Both the position numbers and the translations under genes were made by a program. This document shows positions 7,915 through 17,427 of a stretch of 60,282 nucleotides of DNA, one piece after another. Under the pieces are notes generated by a model that was not told the DNA's origin, did not search any database, and was given only the letters and a program-made list of their open reading frames with translations. The DNA is from Verrucomicrobiaceae bacterium (GTDB lineage Bacteria; Verrucomicrobiota; Verrucomicrobiia; Verrucomicrobiales; V1-33). Numbering within the stretch: the first letter of the stretch is position 1; each line of letters begins with the position of its first letter. The stretch covers positions 1 through 60,282 of the forward strand of contig JAIXVE010000191.1 of the NCBI GenBank assembly GCA_027483175.1. Direction: 5' to 3'.

Positions 7915-9477
7915 ATGTGGCGAGTGCTGATGGTGATGGTGGGCGGGATGCTGGTGTCGTGCCGGATTCTGCCGGTGAGTGCGGTGCCGGTGGCGAAGGT
8001 GCCGAGGGTGGCTGGGTTGATGGTGGCGGAGGCGGTGCGTGAGGGGGCTGGGTATGTGGTGGCGGCGAGGCATGCGGCTGATCCGATGGAGCGGTTAGGG
8101 TGGTGTCTGAGGGCGATGGAGGCATTGCCGCCGGAGGAACGAGTGTGGAGGGAAGAGGCAACGGGGCTGGCGGCGGCGGTGTGGCCGGAGCGGCGGGTGG
8201 AGGTGGCGGCGGGTGGTCGGCGGTGGGAGGTGGCGGCGTCGCCGATGCCTGGGGTGGTGTTGAGTCCGGCGTCGGCGTGGCGTGTTAGTGGGCCGCTGAG
8301 GCATTATCGGACGCGGGGGGCTGGGGTGCCGATGCTGTGCGGGCCGATGGCGGAGAGGGATGCGATGCCAGGTGGGCTGTGGGTGAACCGGACGGCGTTT
8401 GTGAGTGTGCATGGCGGAGGGGCGCGACTGGAGCTGGTGGATCCTGCGGATCCGACGGCGGCTGGGCACCTGATGGCTGCGGATTACACGTTAGGGTGGG
8501 CGAGAATGTTCGGGTTGGCTGGTGGGATGGACCGGAGGAAGCTGCCGGATGTGTTCCGGCCGGGGGGGAACGAGGCTGGGCCGAAGATCTACCGATTGGC
8601 TCCGTGGGATCCTGACAAGCGGATCCTGCTGATGGTGCATGGGATTTTTGACACCCCACAGATGTGGCGCGGGGTGGTGAACGGATTGTTCCGGGATCCG
8701 GAGATTGCGGCGAACTATCAGCCGTGGGTGTTTGCGTGGCCGACGGGATTGCCGCTGCTGCCGGCTGCGGCGGCGCTGCGTCGGGAGTTTGAGGCGGCAC
8801 TGGCGGCGGCGGATCCGGGAGGGCGGACGTTTGCGGCGCGGCATGTGACGGTGGCTGGGCACAGCATGGGCGGGTTGCTGGCGAGGACGATGACGAGTGA
8901 CAGCGGGGAGGCGGTGTGGCGGGCGATGTTCACGCTGCCGCCGGAGGAATTGCCGGTGGATGCGGATGATCGGGAGGTGCTGCGGGAGGCGTGTTTCTTC
9001 CGGCCGGACGCGAGGGTGGAGCGGGTGATGTTTCTTTGTGTGCCGCATCGGGGGAGCGGGATTGCGTCGAGTGTGATCGGGAGCACGCTGGCGAAGCTGC
9101 AGGACATTCCGATGAGTGTGGCTGGGCCGCTGCTGAGGTTGCTGACGTTGAATCCGGAGGTGATCCAGCCGGAGGTGCTGGGCGGGGCGTTTCTGCCGCT
9201 GCATGCGAGCATCCCGGATTTGTCGCCGCATTCACCGGTGCTGCGGGCGCTGCAAGCGTGTCCGGTGACGACGGAGCATCATTCGATCATTGCGCTGAGG
9301 TTTCCGTGGCCGGCGCGCTGGAACAGCGACGGGGCGGTTTCGTGGCGGAGTGCGCACCTCGCATCTGCGGAGTCGGAAACGCTCGTGCGTGGCGGGCATC
9401 AATCATATACAGACCGTCGGTGCCTTGAGGCGATGCGCCGAATTCTGACTGAACCACTTCATCAACCTGTGCCATGA
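7915..9477 (+). CDS. Lipoprotein alpha/beta hydrolase (lipase-like)
   Basis: 520 residues from ATG 7915. A GTG twelve bases upstream is possible. The N-terminus MWRVLMVMVGGMLVSC is a lipoprotein signal with a lipobox-like VSC. The C-terminal half is an alpha/beta hydrolase: oxyanion region LLMVHGIFDTP, nucleophile elbow VAGHSMGGLLAR, and a late EHHSI as possible catalytic His. Such proteins hydrolyse esters or lipids, here probably anchored to a membrane facing the periplasm or outside. The N-terminal 200 residues match no domain I recognise. The next gene starts inside its stop codon (ATGA), so the two hydrolases are probably translated together. Confidence 0.82.
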   Translation: MWRVLMVMVGGMLVSCRILPVSAVPVAKVPRVAGLMVAEAVREGAGYVVAARHAADPMERLGWCLRAMEALPPEERVWREEATGLAAAVWPERRVEVAAGGRRWEVAASPMPGVVLSPASAWRVSGPLRHYRTRGAGVPMLCGPMAERDAMPGGLWVNRTAFVSVHGGGARLELVDPADPTAAGHLMAADYTLGWARMFGLAGGMDRRKLPDVFRPGGNEAGPKIYRLAPWDPDKRILLMVHGIFDTPQMWRGVVNGLFRDPEIAANYQPWVFAWPTGLPLLPAAAALRREFEAALAAADPGGRTFAARHVTVAGHSMGGLLARTMTSDSGEAVWRAMFTLPPEELPVDADDREVLREACFFRPDARVERVMFLCVPHRGSGIASSVIGSTLAKLQDIPMSVAGPLLRLLTLNPEVIQPEVLGGAFLPLHASIPDLSPHSPVLRALQACPVTTEHHSIIALRFPWPARWNSDGAVSWRSAHLASAESETLVRGGHQSYTDRRCLEAMRRILTEPLHQPVP

Positions 9478-11420
9478 GATCTGTGATTGTTTTAGCTGCC
9501 CTGATTGCTGCCGCTGCTGCCGGGGAGGGAGGGAAGCGGATAGCGCCGCCGGTTGGGACGAAGCTGAGTGCTGGGGAGCGGGCGGCGCTGACGGCGACCC
9601 TGGACGGACTGGTGACGGAGTTTCAGTCGCTGCCGAAGAAGGGGGCGAATGCGAATGCAGAGGTGCTGCTGAAGGCGGTGCGGTATGCGCTGGAGTTAGG
9701 GGAATTCTACAAGGCGGGGGATGAAGCGAAGGCGCGATTGCTGCTGGGTGAGGCGGGGCGGCGGATCAAGGCGCTGCGGGCTGGGGAAGCGCCGTGGCTG
9801 ACGGCGCGGGGATTGGTGGTGCGCGGGTATTACAGTCCGATCGATGGGTCGGCGCAGCCGTTTGCGCTGGAGGTTCCGGATGATGCGCCGGCGACGGGGG
9901 CTCCGGCGTGGATTTGGCTGCACGGGCGCGGCGACACATCGACGGACCTGCATTTTCTGCACGAGCACATGCTGAAGCCCGGGCAGTTTCATCCTAAGGG
10001 GACCGTGATTGTGCATCCTTTCGGGCGGTTCTGCACGGGTTACAAGAATGCGGGGGAGCAGGATGTGCTGGATGTGCGCGGGTTGCTAGTCAGGGAGAAG
10101 CGGATTGATCCGGAGCGGACGGCGCTGGCGGGATTTTCGATGGGCGGGGCCGGGGCGTGGTTGCTAGGGGCGCATTATACGGACCGCTGGGCGGTGGTGC
10201 ACACGGGGGCGGGGTTTGTGGACGTGAGGCGTTATAGGAATCTGAATGACGGGGAGGTGGCCAAGCTGCCGCCTTGGGAGGTGGCGTTGTGGGGGCAGAA
10301 CGATGTGCCGGTGGCGGTGAGGAATCTGCTGAATGTGCCGGTGATTTCGTACAGCGGGGAGAAGGACAAGCAGCGGGCGTCGGCGGAGATCATGGCGGAG
10401 GAGTTTCAGAAGCAGGGAGCGGCGCTAACGCATTTGATCGGGCCGGGGGTGGAGCACAAGTATGAGACGGCGGTCCGAGGGGAGGTGGAGAAGCTGGTGC
10501 AGGAATCGCTGCTGCGGGAGCGGGCGACGCCGTATCCGCTGAGGCTTTCGTGGCAGGGGAGGACGCTGGATTATGCGCGGCTGCACTGGCTGCATGTGAC
10601 GGGACTGGGGGAGCACTGGCAGGAGGCGCGGGTGGATGCGAAGATGGATGCGGTGATTCCGGCGGCGGCTGCGGTGACGATTACGACGGCGAATGTGACG
10701 TCGCTGCGGCTGGAGTCGCAGCGCGGGGAGAATTTCGGCGGGAAGCTGGCGGTGACGATTGACGGGCAGCAGCTGGATGGCGGCGGGAGCGGGAAGGCGG
10801 TGTTGCTAGTGAAGCGCGAGGGGATGTGGCGGATCGGGCCGGATCAGGAGGGGAGCTTGAGGAAGCGGCCGGGGTTGCAGGGGCCTATGGATGATGCGTT
10901 CACGGCTCCGTTTCTCTGGGTGGTGCCAGACAAGGCGTGTGCGGATGCGAAGGTGCAGGCGTGGGTGGAGGAGGAGATGAAGTACGGGAGCGGGCGGTGG
11001 CGGTGGCTGATGCGCGGGGATGTGAGGACGCGGAAAGCGTCGGAGGTGACGGCGGCGGACATCCGGGATTACCATCTGATTCTGTGGGGTGATGCGGAGG
11101 CGAATGCGGTGACGGCGAAGGTGCTGCCGCAGTTGCCGGTGCGCTGGGACGGGAGCGGGGTGAAGGTGGGGAGCCGGACGTTTGACGGGGCGACGATGGT
11201 GCCGGTGTGTATTTATCCGAATCCGCTGAATCCTGCGCGTTATGTGGTGCTGAACAGCGGATTGACCTTCAGGGAGGCGCATTCGTCGACGAATTCGCTG
11301 CAGAATCCGAAGCTGCCGGACTGGGCGGTGATTGATATTGCGACTGCGCCTAACGATGAAGTGACTGGCAAGACGGCGGGTGCGGGGTTTTTTGACGAGG
11401 CGTGGCAGGTGAAGCCGTGA
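9474..11420 (+). CDS. Secreted esterase/peptidase of the prolyl-oligopeptidase/feruloyl-esterase-like type
   Basis: 648 residues with a signal peptide (MRSVIVLAALIAAAAAGEGG). The centre is an alpha/beta hydrolase: WIWLHGRGDTSTD (oxyanion region, near 143), nucleophile elbow TALAGFSMGGAGAW (near 220), VISYSGEKDKQ (acid region) and GVEHKYE (catalytic His near 325). The C-terminal 300 residues form a separate beta-rich region without a family I can name. It may release ester-linked groups from polysaccharides or cleave peptides; the substrate is open. The start overlaps the upstream hydrolase stop by four bases. The gene runs convergently into a cytochrome gene with only 11 bases between stops. 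Confidence 0.8.
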   Translation: MRSVIVLAALIAAAAAGEGGKRIAPPVGTKLSAGERAALTATLDGLVTEFQSLPKKGANANAEVLLKAVRYALELGEFYKAGDEAKARLLLGEAGRRIKALRAGEAPWLTARGLVVRGYYSPIDGSAQPFALEVPDDAPATGAPAWIWLHGRGDTSTDLHFLHEHMLKPGQFHPKGTVIVHPFGRFCTGYKNAGEQDVLDVRGLLVREKRIDPERTALAGFSMGGAGAWLLGAHYTDRWAVVHTGAGFVDVRRYRNLNDGEVAKLPPWEVALWGQNDVPVAVRNLLNVPVISYSGEKDKQRASAEIMAEEFQKQGAALTHLIGPGVEHKYETAVRGEVEKLVQESLLRERATPYPLRLSWQGRTLDYARLHWLHVTGLGEHWQEARVDAKMDAVIPAAAAVTITTANVTSLRLESQRGENFGGKLAVTIDGQQLDGGGSGKAVLLVKREGMWRIGPDQEGSLRKRPGLQGPMDDAFTAPFLWVVPDKACADAKVQAWVEEEMKYGSGRWRWLMRGDVRTRKASEVTAADIRDYHLILWGDAEANAVTAKVLPQLPVRWDGSGVKVGSRTFDGATMVPVCIYPNPLNPARYVVLNSGLTFREAHSSTNSLQNPKLPDWAVIDIATAPNDEVTGKTAGAGFFDEAWQVKP

Positions 11421-11431
11421 GGGACGGGGGC

Positions 11432-14158
11432 TCAGTCGAGCCAGATGAATTCGTTGGTGCGGAAGAGGGCGCGGACGAGGGCGGGCCATGGATCGGCGCC
11501 GGTGGCGCGGGCGTTTTCGAGGAAGGCGGTGGCGTCTCGTGATTCGTCCGTGGTGGGAGGACGGGAGAAGAGTTGTGAGAACAGACTGGCGATGCGGGAA
11601 GGATTGTCAGGAGATTCGCGGACGAGAGCGGCGGCGAAGCGGTCGGCCTGGCGGTGGACGAGTGGGTCGTTGAGGAGGAAGAGGGCCTGGAGGGGAGTGG
11701 TGCTGGTGAGACGCTGGCCGGTGCTGGCGGAGGCGTCGGGGCCGTCGAAGACGGAGAGGAACGGGTGTTTCTGGATGCGCGGGGTCATCAGGTACACGGT
11801 GCGGTGGTCTGAGTCGTAGATGGCCTTGAACGGATTGTGCTGGGTGAATTTCCAGTCTTTGGGTGGAGGGAACGGGTGAGGGCCGGGTGGGCCGGTTTTG
11901 AGGGATCGGCCGAGGAGGAGGAGCGTGTCGCGCAGGGATTCGGCGTCGAGACGCTGGCGAGGGAAGCTGGAGAGGAGGGAGTTGAGAGGGTCTGATTCGG
12001 CGGCGGCGGGGGAGCGAGTGGAGGCCTGCTGCCATGTGCGGGAGAGGAGGATGCGGCGGTGGAGCGGCTTGAGTTGCCAGCCGTCGCTGCTGAAGCGTGA
12101 GGCGAGCCAGTCGAGGAGATCCGGTTGGGAGGGAGGCTGGCCCTGGCGGCCGAAGTCGTTAGGGGTGGGGACGATGCCGGTGCCGAAATGGTGGAGCCAG
12201 ATGCGGTTGACGGCGACGCGGGCTGGGAGGGGATTGGAAGGGTGGAAGATCCAGTCGGCGAGGGCGAGACGGCCGCTGGTGGGGTTGTCAGGAGGGAGCG
12301 GGTGGCCGCCGAGGACGGTCAGGAAGCGGCGCGGGACGGATTCGCCGGGCTGTTCGGGGTTGCCCTTTTTCTGGACGGTGGCGTTGCGAGGTTCCGGGGC
12401 GTCGGTGACGGCGTAGGCGGTGTCGCGGAGCGGGTTGGTGATTTTTCCGGAGACGAGCGGGATGAAGTCGCGCTGTTTCTGTTCCAGTTCGATGCCTGGC
12501 CACGGGTAGCGGGTGCTTTGGAAGATGCCGTAGAGGGCGTAGTAATCCTGAGTGCTGACGGGGTCGAATTTGTGGTCGTGGCAGCGGGCGCAGCTGATGG
12601 AGGTGCCGAGGAAGGCGCGGCCGAGGTTGTCGATGGTGTCTTCGATGGTTAGGTGCCATGGGTAGTCGTCGACGCGGGAGCCGAAGCGTCGGGAGATGGC
12701 GAGGTAGCCGGTGGCGGTGATGGCGGCGGCGCGATCGGTGTCCGGGAGGTCGGGGACAAGGTCGCCGGCGAGCTGGAGCCTGACAAATTCCGGATAGGGA
12801 AGGTCCCTGCTGACGGCGGCGATGACCCAGTCGCGGTAGCGATAGGCCTGAGGGACGGGGAAGTCGGAATTGTCGCCGGCGGTATCGGCGTAGCGGACGA
12901 CATCGAGCCAGTGGCGGCCCCAGCGTTCGCCGTATTGAGAGGAGGCGAGGAGACGGTCGACGACCTTTGCGAAGGCGTCGGGTGAGGAGTCAGCGAGGAA
13001 GGCGGCGACGTCGTCCGGGGAGGGCGGGAGACCTGTCAGGGTGTAGGAGGCGCGGCGGATGAGCGTGCGGCGGTCGGCGTCCGGGGCGGGTGTCAGGGAG
13101 GTAGCTTCGAGGCGTGCGAGGATGAAGCGGTCGAGGTCATGGCGTGGCCATGAGGCGTCGCGGACGGCGGGCGGGGGCGGGTCGGTTAGGGGTTTGAGGG
13201 ACCACCAGTCGGCGGCGGCGCGGAGGGAGGCGGCGGAACGTTCGCGAGTGAGGGCGACGGTGTCGTCGGTCCGGGGATCGGGGGCACCCATGGTGATCCA
13301 TGAGGCGAGGTCGGCGATTTCTGATGGTTCGAGCGGGTGGTCCGGCGGCATGGCGGAGTCCTGCTGCTGACGGCGGACGGCGATGATGAGTGGGCTTTGG
13401 TCGGGATGGCCTGGGATGATGACTGGGCCGTGATCGCCGCCGCGGAGAATGCCGGCGCGGCTATCGAGGAGGAGGCCCCCGCGGAGGGTTTTGGCTGAGG
13501 CGCTGTGGCAGTCGAAGCATTTTCCGATGAGGAGCGGGCGGATGCGCTTTTCGAAGAAGGCGAGTTGTTCGGTGGAGGGATGGAGGTTGAAGCCGCTGGA
13601 GGGATCGGGAGGAGGGATGGGGCCGTCGCCGGCCCAGAGTTCGATGCCTGAGAAGTTAGCGGCGCCTCCGTCGGCGGTGATGCGGATGCGGCCTTGATTG
13701 GGGCGGCAGGGCCACGGGCCGAGGCGGTGCCATGAGCCGCCGGTGCCGGTGGAGAACTTGTCGAGGACGGTGCGGCCGTTGATGGCGAAGCGGCATTGCT
13801 CCGATTGGTTGTCTTCCCAGATCCAGAGGACGATCTGGTGAGGGTCGTCGGGGAGGTTGGAGAATTCGAGGGAGGCGTCGCGGCCCCATGTGCTGCTGCG
13901 GAGCATGCGGGCGCGTGCGGGGTCGGTTGGTGGGTGGAGGGGGACCTGCTGATTTTCGAAGTGCTGGCCGGAGGCTTTGAAGTCAGGGGAGTTGCTGCTG
14001 CCGAGCCACTGGCGGCCGTCGATGATCAGGGCTGGGCCGTTGAGGTTGACGGCCTTGATGAAGCGGGCGTCTTCGGCGCGAGTGGTGATGGGGGCGACGG
14101 TAGCGGCGATGGCGGCGAGCCATGCGGCGGCACTAAGCGAGGATCTGATGAACGACAT
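11432..14158 (-). CDS. PSCyt1-DUF1549-DUF1553 (planctomycete cytochrome C) protein, module 1
   Basis: 908 residues, secreted (MSFIRSSLSAAAWLAAIAATVA). Residues 30-180 look like a malectin/CBM-type beta sandwich (FIKAVNLNGPALIIDG start). A PSCyt1 haem site follows, CFDCH with Cys214, Cys217 and His218; then DUF1549 with CARCHDHKFDPVSTQDYY, and C-terminal DUF1553 with RVAVNRIWLHHFG and LDAESLRD. Proteins of this architecture are a PVC hallmark, usually paired with DUF1501 proteins and often near polysaccharide or sulfatase genes; their reaction is not established. It lies downstream of the DUF1501 gene and overlaps its end by 26 bases, so the two are co-translated. The DUF1501-first order is the reverse of module 2. 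Confidence 0.93.
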   Translation of the reverse strand: MSFIRSSLSAAAWLAAIAATVAPITTRAEDARFIKAVNLNGPALIIDGRQWLGSSNSPDFKASGQHFENQQVPLHPPTDPARARMLRSSTWGRDASLEFSNLPDDPHQIVLWIWEDNQSEQCRFAINGRTVLDKFSTGTGGSWHRLGPWPCRPNQGRIRITADGGAANFSGIELWAGDGPIPPPDPSSGFNLHPSTEQLAFFEKRIRPLLIGKCFDCHSASAKTLRGGLLLDSRAGILRGGDHGPVIIPGHPDQSPLIIAVRRQQQDSAMPPDHPLEPSEIADLASWITMGAPDPRTDDTVALTRERSAASLRAAADWWSLKPLTDPPPPAVRDASWPRHDLDRFILARLEATSLTPAPDADRRTLIRRASYTLTGLPPSPDDVAAFLADSSPDAFAKVVDRLLASSQYGERWGRHWLDVVRYADTAGDNSDFPVPQAYRYRDWVIAAVSRDLPYPEFVRLQLAGDLVPDLPDTDRAAAITATGYLAISRRFGSRVDDYPWHLTIEDTIDNLGRAFLGTSISCARCHDHKFDPVSTQDYYALYGIFQSTRYPWPGIELEQKQRDFIPLVSGKITNPLRDTAYAVTDAPEPRNATVQKKGNPEQPGESVPRRFLTVLGGHPLPPDNPTSGRLALADWIFHPSNPLPARVAVNRIWLHHFGTGIVPTPNDFGRQGQPPSQPDLLDWLASRFSSDGWQLKPLHRRILLSRTWQQASTRSPAAAESDPLNSLLSSFPRQRLDAESLRDTLLLLGRSLKTGPPGPHPFPPPKDWKFTQHNPFKAIYDSDHRTVYLMTPRIQKHPFLSVFDGPDASASTGQRLTSTTPLQALFLLNDPLVHRQADRFAAALVRESPDNPSRIASLFSQLFSRPPTTDESRDATAFLENARATGADPWPALVRALFRTNEFIWLD

Positions 14159-15542
14159 GGCCGTGGACGTCGGTTAGGCGGAAGTCGCGACCGCCGTGAC
14201 GGAAAGTCAGGCGTTCGTGGTCGATGCCGAGGAGGTGAAGGATGGTGGCGTGGAAGTCGTGGACGTGGACGAGGTTGGAGGCGACCGTGGCTCCGGTGTC
14301 GTCGGTGGAGCCGTGGGAGATGCCGCCTTTGACGCCGCCGCCGGCCATCCATGAGGAGAAGCAGGCGCTGTGGTGGCCGCGGCCTTTGGTGCCGTCGACG
14401 CCGGGGGTGCGGCCGAATTCGGTGGTCCAGACGACGAGGGTGTCGTCGAGCATGCCTCGGCGTTTGAGGTCGCGGAGGAGGCCTGCGACGGGTTGGTCGA
14501 TGTTGCGGGCGTGCTGGGCGTGTTCGGCCATGTCGCCGTGCTGGTCCCAGTTGTGGCTGGAGCTGCCGTCGACGATTTCGACGAAGCGGACACCGCGTTC
14601 GGCCATGCGGCGTGCGACGAGGCATTGCCAGCCGAAGCCGTCGGACTGGCCGCGTTTCATGCCGTAGAGGGCTAGGGTTTCGTCTGTTTCGCTGTCGGTG
14701 TTGAAGACTTCGCGGGCACCTGACTGCATGTGGAAGGCGGTTTCGAAGGAGCGAATGCGCGCGTCGAGGCGGGAGTCGTGGCCGCGGGCGTCGAGGTGGC
14801 GGCGGTTGAAGGCTTCGGTGAGGCCGTTTTCGAGTTCCTGGAGGCCGGTGGTGGAGGAACGGCGGTCGAGATTGGCGATGGGTTCGGGGCCTGGGATGAC
14901 GCGGACGCCCTGGTGGTAGGCGGGGAGGAAGTCGTTGCTGAAGATCTGGGTGCCGGCGTAGGGCATGGCGGCGGCGAGGACGACGAATGATGGGAGGTTG
15001 CGGTTGAGGGTGCCGAGGCCGTAGCTGACCCACGAGCCGATGCCGGGGCGGGAGAAGAAGAATGAGCCGGTGTGGATGCCGAGGGTGGCGTTGTAGTGCT
15101 CGTTGTCGTTGCCCTTCATGGAGCGGATGACGCAGATGTCGTCCATGCATTCCCGGAGATGGGGGAAGAGGTCGCTGACCATGGTGCCGCACTGGCCGCC
15201 GGGACGGAATTGCCAGCCGGGTTTGAGGAGGACGCGCTGCTGGTTGGAGAGGCCGCCGCCGATGCCGGTTTTTTTGCCGTCGGCGCGGTAAAGTTCGGGT
15301 TTGTGGTCGAACGTGTCCATGTGGGAGACGCCGCCGTTGGAAAAGATGAAGATGACGCGCTGGGCGCGGGCGGGGAGGTGGGGGGAAGCGCCGGCGAGGG
15401 GGTCGCGGTCGGCGGCCGGGGAGTCGGCGGCGAGGAGTTCGGAGAGCAGGCCGGGGAGGATGAGGGAGCGGCCCGCGAGACTGCGGAGGGCGGCGCGCCG
15501 GCCGATGGGGGGAGGGGCGGCGGGATGAGGCGGGGGCGGCAT
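14133..15542 (-). CDS. DUF1501 (sulfatase-like, Tat-exported) protein, module 1
   Basis: 469-residue DUF1501 protein, alkaline phosphatase/sulfatase-like fold. The N-terminus has a twin-arginine-like signal (GRRAALRSLAGRSLILPGLL). Characteristic segments are RVIFIFSNGGVSHMDTFDHKP, GSWVSYGLGTLNRNLPSFVVL, LVVWTTEFGRTPG, KGRGHHSACFSSWMAGGGVKGG and the closing LLGIDHERLTFRHGGRDFRLTDVHG. It overlaps the PSCyt gene by 26 bases, so co-expression with it is likely. The partner's haem motifs suggest a periplasmic oxidoreductive or polysaccharide-related process, but no activity is proven for DUF1501. The ATG at 15542 opens a proline-rich 14-residue leader before the Tat motif, so a later start is conceivable. 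Confidence 0.93.
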   Translation of the reverse strand: MPPPPHPAAPPPIGRRAALRSLAGRSLILPGLLSELLAADSPAADRDPLAGASPHLPARAQRVIFIFSNGGVSHMDTFDHKPELYRADGKKTGIGGGLSNQQRVLLKPGWQFRPGGQCGTMVSDLFPHLRECMDDICVIRSMKGNDNEHYNATLGIHTGSFFFSRPGIGSWVSYGLGTLNRNLPSFVVLAAAMPYAGTQIFSNDFLPAYHQGVRVIPGPEPIANLDRRSSTTGLQELENGLTEAFNRRHLDARGHDSRLDARIRSFETAFHMQSGAREVFNTDSETDETLALYGMKRGQSDGFGWQCLVARRMAERGVRFVEIVDGSSSHNWDQHGDMAEHAQHARNIDQPVAGLLRDLKRRGMLDDTLVVWTTEFGRTPGVDGTKGRGHHSACFSSWMAGGGVKGGISHGSTDDTGATVASNLVHVHDFHATILHLLGIDHERLTFRHGGRDFRLTDVHGHVVHQILA

Positions 15543-15654
15543 GGGGGGATGGTGCCACCGGGGGCGGGGTGTGGCAATCGCGGTGGTGCGGGGGGCGGGG
15601 AGGTCGAGGGAAGGAGAATCGGCGGGGGAATGTGGTGACGGGCGGGTTGGGATG

Positions 15655-15840
15655 ATTAGACAGACCTCTTTTTGGGGGGCGTGGGTGCGGGATAAGGATC
15701 ATCGGACAGACCTCTCTCAGGGGACCCGAGGAGGCGGGGACCTTGGGGACCGGGGCGGGATGGTTGCAGGATAATCAGACAGACCTCTTTCGAGGTTCAC
15801 GCGGACAGACCTCTTTCGAGGTTCACTTTCGAGGTTCCCT
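15655..15840. repeat. Dispersed GACAGACCTCTT repeat, cluster B (4 copies)
   Basis: Four more copies of the element seen at the window start, with cores at 15659-15670, 15705-15715, 15778-15789 and 15804-15815. The first three are preceded by an AT-Y-R tetrad (ATTA, ATCG, ATCA). The last two form a perfect 26-base tandem (GACAGACCTCTTTCGAGGTTCACG...), followed by a partial third unit (TTTCGAGGTTC, 15827-15837). CCTC-TTTC-GAGG in these units can form a small hairpin. The whole gap 15543-15871 holds no gene I can support. It lies between the DUF1501 gene and the compositionally foreign SUKH genes, so it may mark an insertion boundary. Confidence 0.78.
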
Positions 15841-15871
15841 ATGGGCTGATGGCCGCCGATGGCTTACTGAA

Positions 15872-16570
15872 TCAAACGCACGCCGGAGTCATGATCTCGC
15901 GCCACGCGCGCGCGGTGCTGCCGTCGCCACTCAGCGCTTTTCCTTTCTGCAAAAAGCGGCTGAGCAACCAGATTTCCGGCCCGGCGTAGCAAATCTTCTC
16001 CCACTCGGAGAGGAAGTGCTCGAAGCTCGGGCTTATGGGTGTGACCGGGCATTCCTCGTCATCATGGCAAAGATAGACGACTGGATAGACATCCGATTCG
16101 CCGGTGACATGCAGGCCCACTATGTCGCCGTTGCCGACGGCAATAAACGGGACTGTTTGCCGCCAAATCTCCCGTCCTTTTTGTTGTTCCTCCGTGGAAG
16201 GATCGTCCAGGCCATCCCACCATGTGTGGATTCCATGCACCTGCAGCAATTCGTTCCACGCGATAAATGCCGGACCTCCGAACAACGTTTGCTGATACGG
16301 AAAGACGCGCTCGGTTTGCGGCAATACGTCCTTTCTCGGGGACCAGTGGAATCTGCAATCGAACCTCCCGGCTCCCTCGAGATAGAGCATGCGGAGTGGC
16401 GCTGGCAACCCCAGGGGGAGTTCGGCCGCAAGTCGATCCGCCTCCGCTGCGGTGATGGGCGGTTCGATGGAAACCGAGATACCCCACTCGCCCTGAAGGT
16501 GATTGAGGCCCCGGACGAACGATTCGGCGCGGCGCATCCATGCGCGTAAAGCTTCCGGTGAACCATTCAT
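15872..16570 (-). CDS. SMI1/KNR4 (SUKH) family protein, second of a tandem pair
   Basis: 232 residues with the SUKH-superfamily pattern: an N-terminal helix, ITAAEADRLAAELPLGLPAPLRMLYLEGAG (the L-P-x-x-L-R-x-x-Y/F core), a central FIAWNELLQ, a FIAVGNGDIVGLHV strand pair and SPSFEHFLSEWEKI near the end. In bacteria this fold is common in immunity proteins against contact-dependent or polymorphic toxins, and no toxin gene is visible here. Its start overlaps the stop of the neighbouring paralogue by four bases. Base use differs from nearly all the upstream 48 kb: the + strand is C-rich here, against strong G-richness elsewhere, which suggests recent acquisition. Confidence 0.82.
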   Translation of the reverse strand: MNGSPEALRAWMRRAESFVRGLNHLQGEWGISVSIEPPITAAEADRLAAELPLGLPAPLRMLYLEGAGRFDCRFHWSPRKDVLPQTERVFPYQQTLFGGPAFIAWNELLQVHGIHTWWDGLDDPSTEEQQKGREIWRQTVPFIAVGNGDIVGLHVTGESDVYPVVYLCHDDEECPVTPISPSFEHFLSEWEKICYAGPEIWLLSRFLQKGKALSGDGSTARAWREIMTPACV

Positions 16571-17268
16571 GCGATGCTCCTTTCTTCGGCGCTAGAGGCT
16601 GCCAAGACCTTGCGCAAGTGCTCCGCCCTGGTGGAGTCTGGCTTTAGCAAGCCTGTCTTTGGATCCAGCCACGGGGCGAGGTTTTCCCAACTCGGGGTGA
16701 TGTATGCAATTTGCTCCCAACTCGCCAGAAATTCGCCGAAACTGTCGCTGATGACATGAGGCTGCTCAAGACTCTCTTTCGGAACGTAGACAATTTTCCC
16801 GCCGGGTTCCGCATCTTTGGAGATCACGGAGATCTGATCGCCATTATTCATCGCAAGAATAGCGATGCGGTCGTGGGTTCTTTCGGGGTCGTCGGCGCGG
16901 GCAAATAAACCCATTCTTCCAAGACGCGCGAAAAAATCGCGATGGTCGTAGCAGTGAAAATTGGAGGCTTCGCAAAAATCAGCGCCTCCTGTAATCTCCG
17001 ATCGGTTCGGATAAATGCCCGCAAGCAAAGCCGGCAACCCTCCCTTTGGTTTCCAACGATATGTAAAGCAACATCGGCGGCTCGCGGTTGCGATAAAGTC
17101 TCTCAACTCAGGAGGAAGGCTGCATTTGGCCGATTGGAGCCAATCCCTGGTGTGATCATCATCTCCCGCCGCATCAATACCGTCGGAGATGGCAATCTCC
17201 CCGGGGAGATGGGTGAGTTTGCGGAGGAACAGGGAAGCTCGATGAGTCCAGCTAGCGTAGTCCATCAT
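16567..17268 (-). CDS. SMI1/KNR4 (SUKH) family protein, first of a tandem pair
   Basis: 233 residues, paralogous to the next gene: the same order of LPPELRDFIATASRR core, IAILAMNNGDQISVIS strand pair, VISDSFGEFLASWEQIAYI and a closing W-L-D-P. The two proteins are clearly diverged, so the duplication is old, or they entered together as different immunity specificities. It is the upstream gene of a two-gene operon with ATGA overlap. Composition is unlike the surrounding chromosome. The likely role is binding and neutralising a toxin, inferred from family only; no toxin, Rhs or effector gene accompanies it. A regulator-type role for SUKH proteins is the alternative. Confidence 0.82.
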   Translation of the reverse strand: MMDYASWTHRASLFLRKLTHLPGEIAISDGIDAAGDDDHTRDWLQSAKCSLPPELRDFIATASRRCCFTYRWKPKGGLPALLAGIYPNRSEITGGADFCEASNFHCYDHRDFFARLGRMGLFARADDPERTHDRIAILAMNNGDQISVISKDAEPGGKIVYVPKESLEQPHVISDSFGEFLASWEQIAYITPSWENLAPWLDPKTGLLKPDSTRAEHLRKVLAASSAEERSIA

Positions 17269-17427
17269 TGTTTCTGAGTTTGCCAGTTCGCGTGCCTGCG
17301 GATGCTTTCGTCACAAGTTCCCGTCTGCGGGGATCCGGTCAAAGGCAAAAGGGAAGCGAATCGCTGTGCTTTGTCTTCCCTCCTCCCATGGCTCGCATCT
17401 TCCGTACAAGGCTCCTTCACCGCCTTC

